Of a DNA stretch of 64,000 bases, positions 43,573 to 52,769 are shown piece after piece. Source of the DNA: Ferdinandcohnia sp036965045. Lineage in GTDB: Bacteria > Bacillota > Bacilli > Bacillales > Bacillaceae_L. Position 1 is the first letter of the stretch, and each line of letters starts with the position of its first letter. The notes below the pieces were generated by a model. The model did not search any database, was not told the DNA's origin, and worked only from the letters and a program-made list of their open reading frames with translations. The position numbers were made by a program, and so were the translations under genes. Location: the NCBI RefSeq assembly GCF_036965045.1, contig NZ_JBALOV010000014.1, positions 62,001 to 126,000 of the forward strand, in the 5' to 3' direction.

Positions 43573-46062
43573 TTATCCTCTTCTTCTTGGGCGTTCGAAA
43601 TAGCATTCATTACATATTGCAAACGAGAATCCGATTGGAAGGTTTTTACCGCAACGTTTACATACTCTCTTAGTTGGTTGAATACCTGATTTTAAGTGTT
43701 CATGGATTTTATCACTAATTTCTTCCCTAATTCTTTCCCAATATTGGGCTTCTGTGTGCTTTCCTAATTTATAAAGGAACAATAAATGAAGCCCTACCGC
43801 TTTATAAGAGAGTTCGAGCTCCTCAAGTCCGGATTCCTTCAAGACGGGGTTAGGTAATGGTATCCCATCAACAATTGCCTCAAGATTTTTCTTCCATTGT
43901 GCTCGCAGTGAAGGTTCATTTGACGAGAAGGGCAAATGTAAAAAGCCGTAAAGGTCCGGTAATGATAGCTTAGCCTCAATGATTGTGTCTTCAACCAACT
44001 CATACAGCATTCTTTCTTCATAAAGGCTAGCTTTTTTTGTGCCTTCAGGGCTTTTGAATTGATCCCAAAGGTAGAAAAACATCCTCATTTTTCGTGAGTA
44101 TTTTTGAAATCGTTCCAGGACCGCATTCGTTGGTGCAATTGCAAAACCCTCCAGCGGCTCATCTTCTTGTTCCAATAACCGTGTCATCGTCTTAATATCA
44201 CTGGTAAATGCAACTTTGCCGATATCATAAATACCACGTCTTCCTGCACGTCCTGCTATTTGCTTCACTTCCTGAGAGGTTAACAACCTTTTTCTCGTGC
44301 CATCGAATTTATCATTTTCTAAAAACACGATACGTCGAATTGGTAAGTTTAATCCCATCCCAATTGCGTCTGTAGCTACTATCACAGTTGTTTCACCATT
44401 ATTGAAACGTTGAATCTGCTTTTTCCTTGTTTCGGGAGGCATACTACCGTATATCATACTCACCCGACGACCACTTCTTTGTAGTTCTGAGGCTGTTTCA
44501 AGCACTCTTCTTCTTGAAAAACAAACGAGTGCGTCGCCTTTTCGTGTGTGATTCAAACGAAATAGCTGTGGCTCTACCTCTAATGGCACATCCCGATGAT
44601 ATTCGTGAACCTCTACATCTGAGTTTCCAAGCAACTGCAGAATCATCCATTTTGCATGAAAACTGCAGATGATATGAACCTCTTTTGCATTTGCATTTGT
44701 AATGGCTTTATACCAAGAGAAACCACGGTCTTTATCGGAAATCATTTGTGCCTCATCAATTACAACCACTTCATAAAAGTCTTTTTCTCTTAACATTTCA
44801 ACGGTTGCGGATAAATGGTTGGCTCCCTCTACTTGCTTTTCTTCTTCACCTGTTTTTAAGTTACAAGGCACACCTGCCTCATTCAATGTTTCATAAATCT
44901 CAAGTGCTAATAATCGCAAAGGAGCTAAATAGATCCCGCTATTAGCATCCTTCATACTTTGGATTGCCTTAAAGGTCTTTCCAGTGTTTGTTTCTCCGAC
45001 ATGAAGAATATACCGAATATTTCGTCCTGGGGATAAATGATAAGCTCGTCCGAAAATATCCTCCATCATTTTTTGTTCTTCTTCCTGTTGACGTCTAAGG
45101 TCTTCTTTTTCTTTTTCAACCCGTTCTTTTCGGTCGGTAATATCCCTTTCAAATATTTCTTGGTGTGTATCCAAATCAAAAGGTATATCAATCAGCTTCA
45201 CAAGATCAGACACATATTCCTCTAAAATATCCTCAAATAAATCATCACGTACATCTAGAAAGTACTCATATGCTACTTCCTGTAAAAAAGCATCCGATAA
45301 TGGTTCTTGAAAGCTACTTTCACACTCTTCGAATATACGTTCTGGCAAGTGAGATTTTAACCAGTTTGGCCCAAAATCCATGAGTTGGTGTAAAATGAGA
45401 TCTTCATACTGCTCGATTAAATTCTCTTGGTAAAAATACCGGTTATGTGCGAGTTCTGTTTCTTTGTATAAATATGAAGCGAAAGTGATGTCATCTGATG
45501 ATAAAATCATTCCTTTTTGATCAATCTCAATCGCTAAATGACTTCCAAGTAAATATCGAATCCGAAGATATAGTTCTTCGTAGTGGTCACCTAGTATTTC
45601 ATTCAGATAAAAATTAAGCTTTTGGATAAACTTTCTCTTATTTTCTCTATCCTGTTGTTTCTTCAATCGAGCTTCATAGTCTGCTCTTGCCGATTGATAT
45701 TGTTGCTCCCATTTTTTCGGTTGATTTGCATACTTTTCCTCAAGCCAGGAGATAAAATCATAGGGTTCAACATCGCGAACATCCGATCGAAATAAGTTGT
45801 TGAGTAGCTTTTTAGCAACACCTTCTATGTCAAAGCCCCGCTCTTCTAAATAGGCCTTTTTTTCCGAAACAGGTGCTTGAACCGCTGAATTTAGCCATGC
45901 ATTTAGCCAGATTTGTTCAAAGAAAGTACTGCGTTCACGCATATATTGTTCATAGGAAGGAAGTGTTTCTTTTTGTTCGAGGTAATGGTTGATATCCTCC
46001 ATGATGAGTTGTTTAGCTCGTTCAACAGCTTGATTATAGTATAGCTCAAGTTGATTGCTCAT
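43573..46062 (-). CDS. Suv3-like DExH RNA helicase with C-terminal zinc finger
   Basis: About 829 residues. A long alpha-helical N-terminal region (1-340, Glu/Lys-rich coiled coil at about 305-335) precedes the helicase core: Walker A GETNTGKT (near 360), DEAQ box, and motif VI QIAGRAGRRG. The form GxTNxGKT with DEAQ is typical of Suv3, a mitochondrial RNA-degradation helicase. The C-terminus adds CKRCGKN...CNEC, a four-Cys zinc finger, and RPRRRG. I chose the ATG at 46062, eight bases from AAGGAG. It probably unwinds RNA for decay. Confidence 0.85.
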   Translation of the reverse strand: MSNQLELYYNQAVERAKQLIMEDINHYLEQKETLPSYEQYMRERSTFFEQIWLNAWLNSAVQAPVSEKKAYLEERGFDIEGVAKKLLNNLFRSDVRDVEPYDFISWLEEKYANQPKKWEQQYQSARADYEARLKKQQDRENKRKFIQKLNFYLNEILGDHYEELYLRIRYLLGSHLAIEIDQKGMILSSDDITFASYLYKETELAHNRYFYQENLIEQYEDLILHQLMDFGPNWLKSHLPERIFEECESSFQEPLSDAFLQEVAYEYFLDVRDDLFEDILEEYVSDLVKLIDIPFDLDTHQEIFERDITDRKERVEKEKEDLRRQQEEEQKMMEDIFGRAYHLSPGRNIRYILHVGETNTGKTFKAIQSMKDANSGIYLAPLRLLALEIYETLNEAGVPCNLKTGEEEKQVEGANHLSATVEMLREKDFYEVVVIDEAQMISDKDRGFSWYKAITNANAKEVHIICSFHAKWMILQLLGNSDVEVHEYHRDVPLEVEPQLFRLNHTRKGDALVCFSRRRVLETASELQRSGRRVSMIYGSMPPETRKKQIQRFNNGETTVIVATDAIGMGLNLPIRRIVFLENDKFDGTRKRLLTSQEVKQIAGRAGRRGIYDIGKVAFTSDIKTMTRLLEQEDEPLEGFAIAPTNAVLERFQKYSRKMRMFFYLWDQFKSPEGTKKASLYEERMLYELVEDTIIEAKLSLPDLYGFLHLPFSSNEPSLRAQWKKNLEAIVDGIPLPNPVLKESGLEELELSYKAVGLHLLFLYKLGKHTEAQYWERIREEISDKIHEHLKSGIQPTKRVCKRCGKNLPIGFSFAICNECYFERPRRRG

Positions 46063-46209
46063 TAAATTGCTCCTTGTCAAAAGACGTATTGTTTTTAGTT
46101 TATATAAGACGAGTCAAAAATATTATGTATATAGGATGATATTACCACAACCATGTGCTTGATCAGTTTGTTACAATTTGAGGATAATGAAGTTCAGGAG
46201 GACAACATC

Positions 46210-47361
46210 ATGAAAAAACGGTATATCTTCCTTTCTATTTTGTTGGTTGTGGTATTTATTGGTGGAATTTTAACAGGTACAAAGCTTACAAACCAAAGTC
46301 AACATGAAAATAAGATAACGAAGCAAACCCCCCATTCTTCTAAAACACCGGCACCTAAAGAAATGCCGAAACTCGATAAAAAACAGTCGAAGGTATTAAT
46401 TGGCTATGTCCAGGATTTTAGAGATCCAAATCAAATCGATTATTCGAAATTAACGCATATCATCTTTTCTTTTGTTCATCCAACAAAGGATGGTCAGATT
46501 CTCTTTACAGGCGATCATGCCGAAAAAAATCTTAGAAACATGGTTACAAATGCACATAAGCATCATACAAAAGCGATGCTTGCTGTTGGTGGTTGGTTCC
46601 ATATGAATGGCGGAGAATCCTATGATTATTTTTCAGCCGCACTTGCAAACCCTCAATCTCAAGCAAAACTTGTAAATGAGCTAATGGGAGTCGTTGAACG
46701 GGAAAACCTTGATGGAATTGATATTGATTTTGAACATCCACGTACAAATGCAGATGCGAAAAACTTACATCAATTTATTAAAAATCTAGGTGATAGGTTG
46801 CATGCCAATAAAAAAGAATTATCTATAGCTGTTCACTCAAAAATTCATGGACAAACATTAACAGAGCTCGGGTATGTGAAATATGAGACTGCTATGTTTC
46901 AATATGTAGACCATGTAAATATTATGGCCTATGATGGTCAATGGGACGGTGGCTATTTTGCCGAAAATTTATCTCCCTATCCATTTTCTGAAAGTATTGT
47001 ACGATACTGGTCGACTTTATTTGATTCCCATAATATAGCTAAGGATAAGCTTGTATTAGGTGTTCCTTTTTATGGGCAACCCGCTGATTCAAATATCAAG
47101 CCTGTTTCCTATGAGGCAATTATCAAAAACAATCCTAAAAATGCAGAAAAAGATACCGTCAATATGAATGGTACAATTTATTATTATAATGGCCAAACGA
47201 TGATGGCTAGAAAAACGGAGCTTGCTTTAAATCATGGTTTTGGCGGTATGATGATATGGGAACTTGGCTTAGATGCCAAAGGAGCAAACAGTTTAACAAA
47301 TACTCTTTTTGAATCGATTGCTACAGCTAATATAAAGAACTATTATTCGTTGAAGAAATAA
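46210..47361 (+). CDS. Membrane-anchored glycoside hydrolase family 18 protein
   Basis: 383 residues. Signal-anchor helix (7-25), Lys/Pro/Gln-rich linker, then a GH18 barrel with the complete catalytic motif DGIDIDFE. It would act outside the membrane on chitin-like or peptidoglycan-type GlcNAc polymers; some Bacillus relatives act on spore cortex or coat. The ATG at 46210 has AGGAGG eight bases upstream, preferred over an ATG at 46153. Confidence 0.9.
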   Translation: MKKRYIFLSILLVVVFIGGILTGTKLTNQSQHENKITKQTPHSSKTPAPKEMPKLDKKQSKVLIGYVQDFRDPNQIDYSKLTHIIFSFVHPTKDGQILFTGDHAEKNLRNMVTNAHKHHTKAMLAVGGWFHMNGGESYDYFSAALANPQSQAKLVNELMGVVERENLDGIDIDFEHPRTNADAKNLHQFIKNLGDRLHANKKELSIAVHSKIHGQTLTELGYVKYETAMFQYVDHVNIMAYDGQWDGGYFAENLSPYPFSESIVRYWSTLFDSHNIAKDKLVLGVPFYGQPADSNIKPVSYEAIIKNNPKNAEKDTVNMNGTIYYYNGQTMMARKTELALNHGFGGMMIWELGLDAKGANSLTNTLFESIATANIKNYYSLKK

Positions 47362-47419
47362 TTTTTGCGGTCATGATATTTTGTTTTTCAACCATCCTAA
47401 ATAAATGGAGGTGAAAAAC

Positions 47420-47554
47420 ATGGCAAATCGCAATCCGGTTGAATTTACAGGTAAAGTATTAGATAAACGTAATACCTTAACAGGTCCAGATGATGAAGGT
47501 AAAGTGGGCCATCCGAAACGTCCGCAAAATGTGAAGATAAATAAAGATAAGTAA
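47420..47554 (+). CDS. Small hydrophilic basic protein, possibly spore-associated
   Basis: 44 residues, MANRNPVEFTGKVLDKRNTL then a Lys/Pro-rich tail ending KDK. GGAGGTG ribosome-binding site 8 bases upstream and a perfect terminator right after the stop. Similar in size and composition to minor small acid-soluble spore proteins, but I cannot match it to a named one. Confidence 0.7.
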   Translation: MANRNPVEFTGKVLDKRNTLTGPDDEGKVGHPKRPQNVKINKDK

Positions 47555-47555
47555 A

Positions 47556-47591
47556 GAAGAAAAAAGTGATTCGGTGAGAATCACTTTTTTT
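47556..47591. terminator. Bidirectional terminator
   Basis: AAAAAAGTGATTC and GAATCACTTTTTT pair around 5 nt, with T runs on both strands. It ends both the small plus-strand gene and the convergent SDR gene. Confidence 0.9.
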
Positions 47592-48519
47592 AGGATGAGG
47601 TAATTTGACCACCATTCACATGAATCGTTTGTCCGGTTACAAAGCGTGAATCATCAGAAGCAAGATACACATAAGCTGGAGCAAGCTCAAATGGCTGTCC
47701 TTGTCTATCCATTGGATTACCTGCAAGCGGGACTTGGTCTGCAGAGAAACTCGAAGGAATAAGTGGTGTCCAAACCCTACCTGGTGCAACAGCATTGACC
47801 CGAATACCCTTTGTTACAAGATTATTAGCGAGTGCTCGAGTAAATCCAACATTCGCTGCTTTCGTCATTGAATAATCAATCAGTTGATCATTCCCGTAAT
47901 AAGCTACAACAGAAGCTGTATTAATGATAGAGCTTCCAGCTTTTAAATGCTTTAATGCTGCTCGTGTCGTATAAAAATGGGAATACACATTGACCTTAAA
48001 CGTATCATCAAACTGCTCGTCAGATATGTCTAAGAGACTAAGTTGCTGGAATTGAATGCCGACGTGATTGACAAGAACATCGAGCGTTCCAAAGGTTTTA
48101 ACGGTGTTTTCTACAATATGAATACAGTTTTGTTTTTCACGTAAGTCCCCTGGTAAAAGCAAACAACGCTGACCAATCTCTTCGATTCTTGCTTTTGTTC
48201 GATTTGCATCTTCATGCTCATCCAAATATGATATCCCCACATTTGCGCCCTCTTTTGCAAAGGCAATTGCGCAAGCTGCGCCAATGCCACTATCCCCACC
48301 AGTAATTAAGGCAACTTTTCCGTTTAGCTTACCACTCCCTTTATATTGTGGATTGTCAACAATGGGTCTTGGTACCATTAGGCCTTCAACACCGGGCTGA
48401 CGATATTGGCGCTGCTCCGGTACTGTTAAAGCGACATCCTTGAATTCTGTAATTTTTCCGTAATTCGGATACATGGGGTAATGTTGATTCTCCCTATCTT
48501 CTTCTTTAAAACTCGACAT
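47590..48519 (-). CDS. SDR-family oxidoreductase with N-terminal extension (YhdF/YhxC-like)
   Basis: 309 residues. A 60-residue N-terminal extension with many Pro, Gln and Tyr precedes the Rossmann motif TGGDSGIG. The catalytic Ser lies in NTASVVAYYG and YSMTK supplies Tyr and Lys. The usual NNAG reads NHVG. These long SDRs are often general-stress or sporulation genes in Bacillus; the substrate is unknown. ATG at 48519 with GAGGAGG upstream. Confidence 0.88.
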   Translation of the reverse strand: MSSFKEEDRENQHYPMYPNYGKITEFKDVALTVPEQRQYRQPGVEGLMVPRPIVDNPQYKGSGKLNGKVALITGGDSGIGAACAIAFAKEGANVGISYLDEHEDANRTKARIEEIGQRCLLLPGDLREKQNCIHIVENTVKTFGTLDVLVNHVGIQFQQLSLLDISDEQFDDTFKVNVYSHFYTTRAALKHLKAGSSIINTASVVAYYGNDQLIDYSMTKAANVGFTRALANNLVTKGIRVNAVAPGRVWTPLIPSSFSADQVPLAGNPMDRQGQPFELAPAYVYLASDDSRFVTGQTIHVNGGQITSS

Positions 48520-48651
48520 AGGCAAACCTCCTCAAAAACTCAATTTGCTTTAGTCTATGAAGGCTGCTGGGAACAGTGATAAAAACGTACGGGCTCCATT
48601 TTTAGAAAGACTGAATAAACTAACTTAGAAATCACGAAGGAGGTTAAACTC

Positions 48652-48816
48652 GTGCAATATTATTACAGTCCAGAAGTGAAGTTTTTACTAAAAAATGAAT
48701 CAAAAGAACGTGTCGGTGTATCGTATATAAATCAAAGCTTTGAATTGCCTCAAATTGGCTCAAGACCGCCCTATTACTACAACCCACGCTATGAACATCA
48801 TTTTCCTTTGATATAA
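48652..48816 (+). CDS. Small Tyr-rich protein of unknown function
   Basis: 54 residues, GTG start with AAGGAGG 7 bases upstream. Starts MQYYYSPEVKFLLKNESKER and ends with a Pro/Tyr/His-rich tail (RPPYYYNPRYEHHFPLI), a composition typical of spore-coat proteins. I do not recognise the family. Confidence 0.65.
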   Translation: MQYYYSPEVKFLLKNESKERVGVSYINQSFELPQIGSRPPYYYNPRYEHHFPLI

Positions 48817-48860
48817 TACATTCCTTCCTGGGGATGATAAGCCTATAAGGAGGAGTCCCC

Positions 48861-49004
48861 ATGATGGAAAACAATGATGATAAGCTAAATCCAATGATGA
48901 ATGGCAATCCCATTCGTGAACAGATGAAAAAAAGAAATGCAACAGATTTTAGCAGTTCTTCCTTAAGAAGAATGGCATTAACTCAATTGAGTCGAAAACA
49001 GTAA
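48861..49004 (+). CDS. Small polar protein of unknown function
   Basis: 47 residues, tandem ATG after AAGGAGGAG. Sequence is Asn/Met/Ser-rich (LNPMMNGNPIREQMKKRN) and ends in a helix, SLRRMALTQLSRKQ. It lies 44 bp after the Tyr-rich small gene, same strand, followed by a terminator, so the two are probably co-transcribed. Confidence 0.65.
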   Translation: MMENNDDKLNPMMNGNPIREQMKKRNATDFSSSSLRRMALTQLSRKQ

Positions 49005-49005
49005 A

Positions 49006-49031
49006 AACGTTAGGGCCATGTCCCTAACGTT
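49006..49031. terminator. Bidirectional terminator between small ORFs and glgA
   Basis: AACGTTAGGG pairs with CCCTAACGTT around 6 nt. The minus strand continues TTTTT, ending the glycogen operon. Confidence 0.8.
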
Positions 49032-49036
49032 CTTGC

Positions 49037-50473
49037 TCATACCAACGTAAAGTGTAGTGATTCATACATTTTGATATATTCCTTTGAGGATGCCTTCCAG
49101 CTAAAGTCAAGGTTCAATGCTTTTTCGGATAACTCTTTCCATTTCTTTGGCTGGAAACGATAAAACCAAATCGCGCGCTCTAGTGTATACAACATGTCAT
49201 GTGCATTGTAATTCGTGAAACTAAAGCCATTGCCCTGGTCAGTGAATTCATTGTATGGCTGAACGGTATCCTTAAGTCCTCCCGTTTCCCTTACGAGTGG
49301 GAGTGTTCCGTATCGAAATGCAAGTAGTTGGCCAATCCCGCAAGGCTCAAATTGTGAGGGCATTAAAAATAAATCAGAACCGGCATATATTTTACGAGAA
49401 AGTGATTCATCAAAAAAGATATTTGCGGATACCTTTGTCGGATGTTGTTTTGCTAAAGTCCGGAAGGCATCCTCATAATGGCTTTCACCTGTTCCGAGTA
49501 AAACAAACTGTACATTCTGCTTAAGGATTTCTTCAAATACATGTAAAACAAGATCAATACCCTTTTGTTCCACGAGTCGTGTAATCATGGAGATAACAGG
49601 AACTTCTTCGTTAACTGGAAGCCCTAGATGCTCCTGTAATGCTCTTTTATTCTCCATTTTTCCTTCATACGAATCAAATAAGTGAAAAATGGCTTTGTCA
49701 GAAGCTGGATTATAGTTTTCATGATCAATTCCATTTACAATTCCTTGCAACTCCAACCTTCGTTTTCGTAAAAAGCCATCTAGCTCTTCCCCATAATATG
49801 CTGTTTGAATTTCATTTGCATAGGTTGGGCTGACAGTGGTAAGAGTGTCAGCAAATGCCAAACCAGCTTTCATATAACTGACATTCCCATAAAACTCTAC
49901 ACCATCAATATGAAAATAGCGTTCACTCACATCGAGTAATTCACCTAAAACAGATTTCGGAAAAACCCCTTGATAGCGTAAATTATGAATTGTAAATACC
50001 GTTTTTATCCCCTGATAAATAGGATGGTTTGAATAATGTGCGTTTAATAACAGTGGAATCGGTCCTGTTTGCCAGTCGTGGCAATGAATTATATCTGGTT
50101 TTACATCAAGATATGGAATTGCTTCCAGCACAGCTCTAGAGAAAAAGGCAAACCTCTCCCCATCATCATAGAAACCATAGCTGCCATGGCGTTTAAAATA
50201 ATATTCATTATCTAAAAAATAATAGCTAATGCCGTTGTGGACTAATTTTTCAATGCCACAATATTGTCTCCGCCAGCCTAATGGTACTTCTATAATTCGT
50301 TCTAAGATAAGCTGTTCCTTGTATTTATCAGCTAAGTCACCATATTTCGGAAGGATTACATTTACATGTATTCCCTCCTGCTGCAAGCCATTTGGTAAAG
50401 CCCCTATTACATCCCCTAGACCGCCTGTTTTTAAAAATGGAGCGCATTCGGATGCCGTGAATAATACGTTCAT
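49037..50473 (-). CDS. glgA: Glycogen synthase (ADP-glucose dependent)
   Basis: 478 residues, GT5 family. KTGGLGDV at the N-terminus binds ADP-glucose; the C-terminal half has PSQFEPCGIGQL and RETGGLKDT. It adds alpha-1,4-glucose units to glycogen. Last gene of glgB-glgC-glgD-glgA. A terminator follows at once, so no glgP is attached, unlike the B. subtilis glgBCDAP operon. Confidence 0.95.
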   Translation of the reverse strand: MNVLFTASECAPFLKTGGLGDVIGALPNGLQQEGIHVNVILPKYGDLADKYKEQLILERIIEVPLGWRRQYCGIEKLVHNGISYYFLDNEYYFKRHGSYGFYDDGERFAFFSRAVLEAIPYLDVKPDIIHCHDWQTGPIPLLLNAHYSNHPIYQGIKTVFTIHNLRYQGVFPKSVLGELLDVSERYFHIDGVEFYGNVSYMKAGLAFADTLTTVSPTYANEIQTAYYGEELDGFLRKRRLELQGIVNGIDHENYNPASDKAIFHLFDSYEGKMENKRALQEHLGLPVNEEVPVISMITRLVEQKGIDLVLHVFEEILKQNVQFVLLGTGESHYEDAFRTLAKQHPTKVSANIFFDESLSRKIYAGSDLFLMPSQFEPCGIGQLLAFRYGTLPLVRETGGLKDTVQPYNEFTDQGNGFSFTNYNAHDMLYTLERAIWFYRFQPKKWKELSEKALNLDFSWKASSKEYIKMYESLHFTLV

Positions 50474-50485
50474 GATCTTCCCCCA

Positions 50486-51592
50486 CTAAATTATCTCTGC
50501 TTTTTTGATGACTTTTGGAATAAATTCTCCAATGATTATTTTTTCAGATGTGATATTTACTTGTTTATCTGTTATTACATTTTCTAGGTAGGTTCCTTCG
50601 TCAATGACGCCCTTTTGCATGATAATACTGTTCTTAACAGTGGCTCCTTTGCGAACCTTTACCCCTCGAAAGATAATGCTATTTTCAACCGTCCCTTCAA
50701 TGTCACTACCGTTTGCAATTAAAGAATTGCTGACATTTGAAGTTGTGGAATATTTAACCGGTGGTTCATGCTTTGTTTTCGTATAAATCTCCCAGTTATC
50801 GAAGAAAAATTCCTTTGTTACCTGTGGATTCAAGAATTCCATATTTGTTTTATAATAGCTTGAGATGGAATGAATAAATGGCATATAACCTTTAAAATGA
50901 TAACTGTTTACTTTAAGACGAGGGAGATTAGCCTTGACTAAATCTCGAATAAAATCATATTCACCATTTTCATAGCATTTTGTAATAAGTTCAATTAAAA
51001 GCTTTTTTGAAAAAACAAAGGTTTCTGTGCAAACAGGGTCACCCTGTTTTGGAGAAGTATAGAGTTCTAAATCGGTTACTTTCTCATCAGCGTTAAGGAT
51101 ACATTTATGATAGATTGGTTTTTCAATTGGTTCTCCGTCATAATCTTTATAAACAATTGTGAGGTCTGCTCCATTTTCCCTATGGCTTTTAATCACTTCA
51201 TTAAAATTAATTTTATAAACATGATGTCCAGGAGATAAAATCACCGTGTCTTCGTGGGAACGCTTGAAAAATTCCAGGTGATCATAAAATTGCTGGATAT
51301 CACCAACTATACTTTTGTCCTGATTGATTGGAGGTAAAATAAACAATCCCCCATTACGTCGATCAAGGTCCCATTCCTTTCCATTACCAAGATGATCCAT
51401 GATGGAACGATATTTATCTTTTGTAAAAACAGCCACCTTTTTAATATGGGCGTTAATAAAATTGGACATCGTAAAATCAATTAATCGATATCTTCCTCCG
51501 AATGGCACAGCTGCCAAACACCGATGCTGGGTTAATTCTTTTAAATATTGTTTATCATTCACTAAATTAATTATACCAATTACTCGTTCCAC
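50486..51592 (-). CDS. glgD: Glycogen biosynthesis protein GlgD (ADP-glucose pyrophosphorylase subunit)
   Basis: 368 residues, nucleotidyltransferase plus left-handed beta-helix domains. The N-terminal pyrophosphorylase loop is altered relative to GlgC (no GGxGxRL), as expected for the regulatory subunit pairing with GlgC. GTG start with GAGGAG upstream. Confidence 0.93.
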   Translation of the reverse strand: MERVIGIINLVNDKQYLKELTQHRCLAAVPFGGRYRLIDFTMSNFINAHIKKVAVFTKDKYRSIMDHLGNGKEWDLDRRNGGLFILPPINQDKSIVGDIQQFYDHLEFFKRSHEDTVILSPGHHVYKINFNEVIKSHRENGADLTIVYKDYDGEPIEKPIYHKCILNADEKVTDLELYTSPKQGDPVCTETFVFSKKLLIELITKCYENGEYDFIRDLVKANLPRLKVNSYHFKGYMPFIHSISSYYKTNMEFLNPQVTKEFFFDNWEIYTKTKHEPPVKYSTTSNVSNSLIANGSDIEGTVENSIIFRGVKVRKGATVKNSIIMQKGVIDEGTYLENVITDKQVNITSEKIIIGEFIPKVIKKAEII

Positions 51593-51614
51593 TCCCGATC
51601 GCTCCTCAAGATAT

Positions 51615-52769
51615 TTATTTACTTACGGTTAATGGTCTTACGATGGTTTCATCCCCAAATAATGTAATGGCAGCATCAGGGGCAGCTGACCCAATATGTG
51701 CTCCATCTGGAATACATAAATCACTTGCGATAATCGCTTTGTGAATGGTCACATTTTTTCCAATTTTCACATTCGGCATAATAACAGAGTCTTTAATAAC
51801 AGAGTTTTCACCAACCTGCACATTGTATGAGAGAACGGAATGATCAATTGTTCCTTGAACGATACAGCCTTCATTGATTAATGACTGAGATATATCCGCC
51901 TTAGGTGATATATATTGTGGTGGATGTGTTGCAATTCCGGTAAAAAATGGCCAGCTTGGATCATGTAAATCGAAGCCTGGAGTATCATCTAATAAGTCCA
52001 TATGAGCTTCCCATAGGCTTTCGATGGTGCCTACATCTTTCCAATAGCTATCAAACTGGTACGCATATAATTGATTATTATCTGCAAGTAATTTAGGGAT
52101 GATATCCTTCCCAAAATCATTGGAAGAATGAATATTTCCTTCATCCTCAATTAAATATTGTTTTAATAATTTCCATTTGAATAAGTAAATTCCCATTGAC
52201 GCAAGATTGCTTTTTGGATTTGCTGGTTTTTCATCAAATTCAACAATCTTCTTTTCCTCATTTGTATTCATGATTCCAAAGCGATTTGCTTCTGCCCATG
52301 GAACCTCAATGACAGCGATTGTAGCTGCAGCATCCTTTTCCAAGGAGAAGCGTAGCATCTTACTATAATCCATTTTGTAAATATGATCGCCAGATAAGAT
52401 AAGGACATACTCTGGATCATATTGCTCGATATAATGGATGTTTTGGTAGACTGCGTTGGCAGTTCCTTTGTACCAATCCCCACCGTTTTTTCCAAGGTAA
52501 GGCGGAAGCACTGTTACTCCTCCATTGTTCCGGTCTAAATCCCAAGGACGCCCATTACTAACATAATTATTGAGCACATGTGGGCGATATTGGGTAATGA
52601 CACCTACTGTATCAATTCCTGAATGAGTACAATTACTTAATGGAAAATCAATAATCCGGTATTTTCCACCAAACGGAACAGCGGGTTTGGCAAGGGCTGT
52701 CGTTAATTCCCCCAATCTTGACCCTTGACCACCTGCTAACACAACTGCAATCCACTTCTTTGACCTCAT
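51615..52769 (-). CDS. glgC: Glucose-1-phosphate adenylyltransferase
   Basis: 384 residues. GGQGSRLGELT pyrophosphorylase loop, catalytic GDHIYKMDY, FDEKPANPKS for glucose-1-phosphate binding, and a C-terminal beta-helix. It makes ADP-glucose from ATP and glucose-1-phosphate, the committed step. ATGA overlap with glgB. Confidence 0.95.
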   Translation of the reverse strand: MRSKKWIAVVLAGGQGSRLGELTTALAKPAVPFGGKYRIIDFPLSNCTHSGIDTVGVITQYRPHVLNNYVSNGRPWDLDRNNGGVTVLPPYLGKNGGDWYKGTANAVYQNIHYIEQYDPEYVLILSGDHIYKMDYSKMLRFSLEKDAAATIAVIEVPWAEANRFGIMNTNEEKKIVEFDEKPANPKSNLASMGIYLFKWKLLKQYLIEDEGNIHSSNDFGKDIIPKLLADNNQLYAYQFDSYWKDVGTIESLWEAHMDLLDDTPGFDLHDPSWPFFTGIATHPPQYISPKADISQSLINEGCIVQGTIDHSVLSYNVQVGENSVIKDSVIMPNVKIGKNVTIHKAIIASDLCIPDGAHIGSAAPDAAITLFGDETIVRPLTVSK

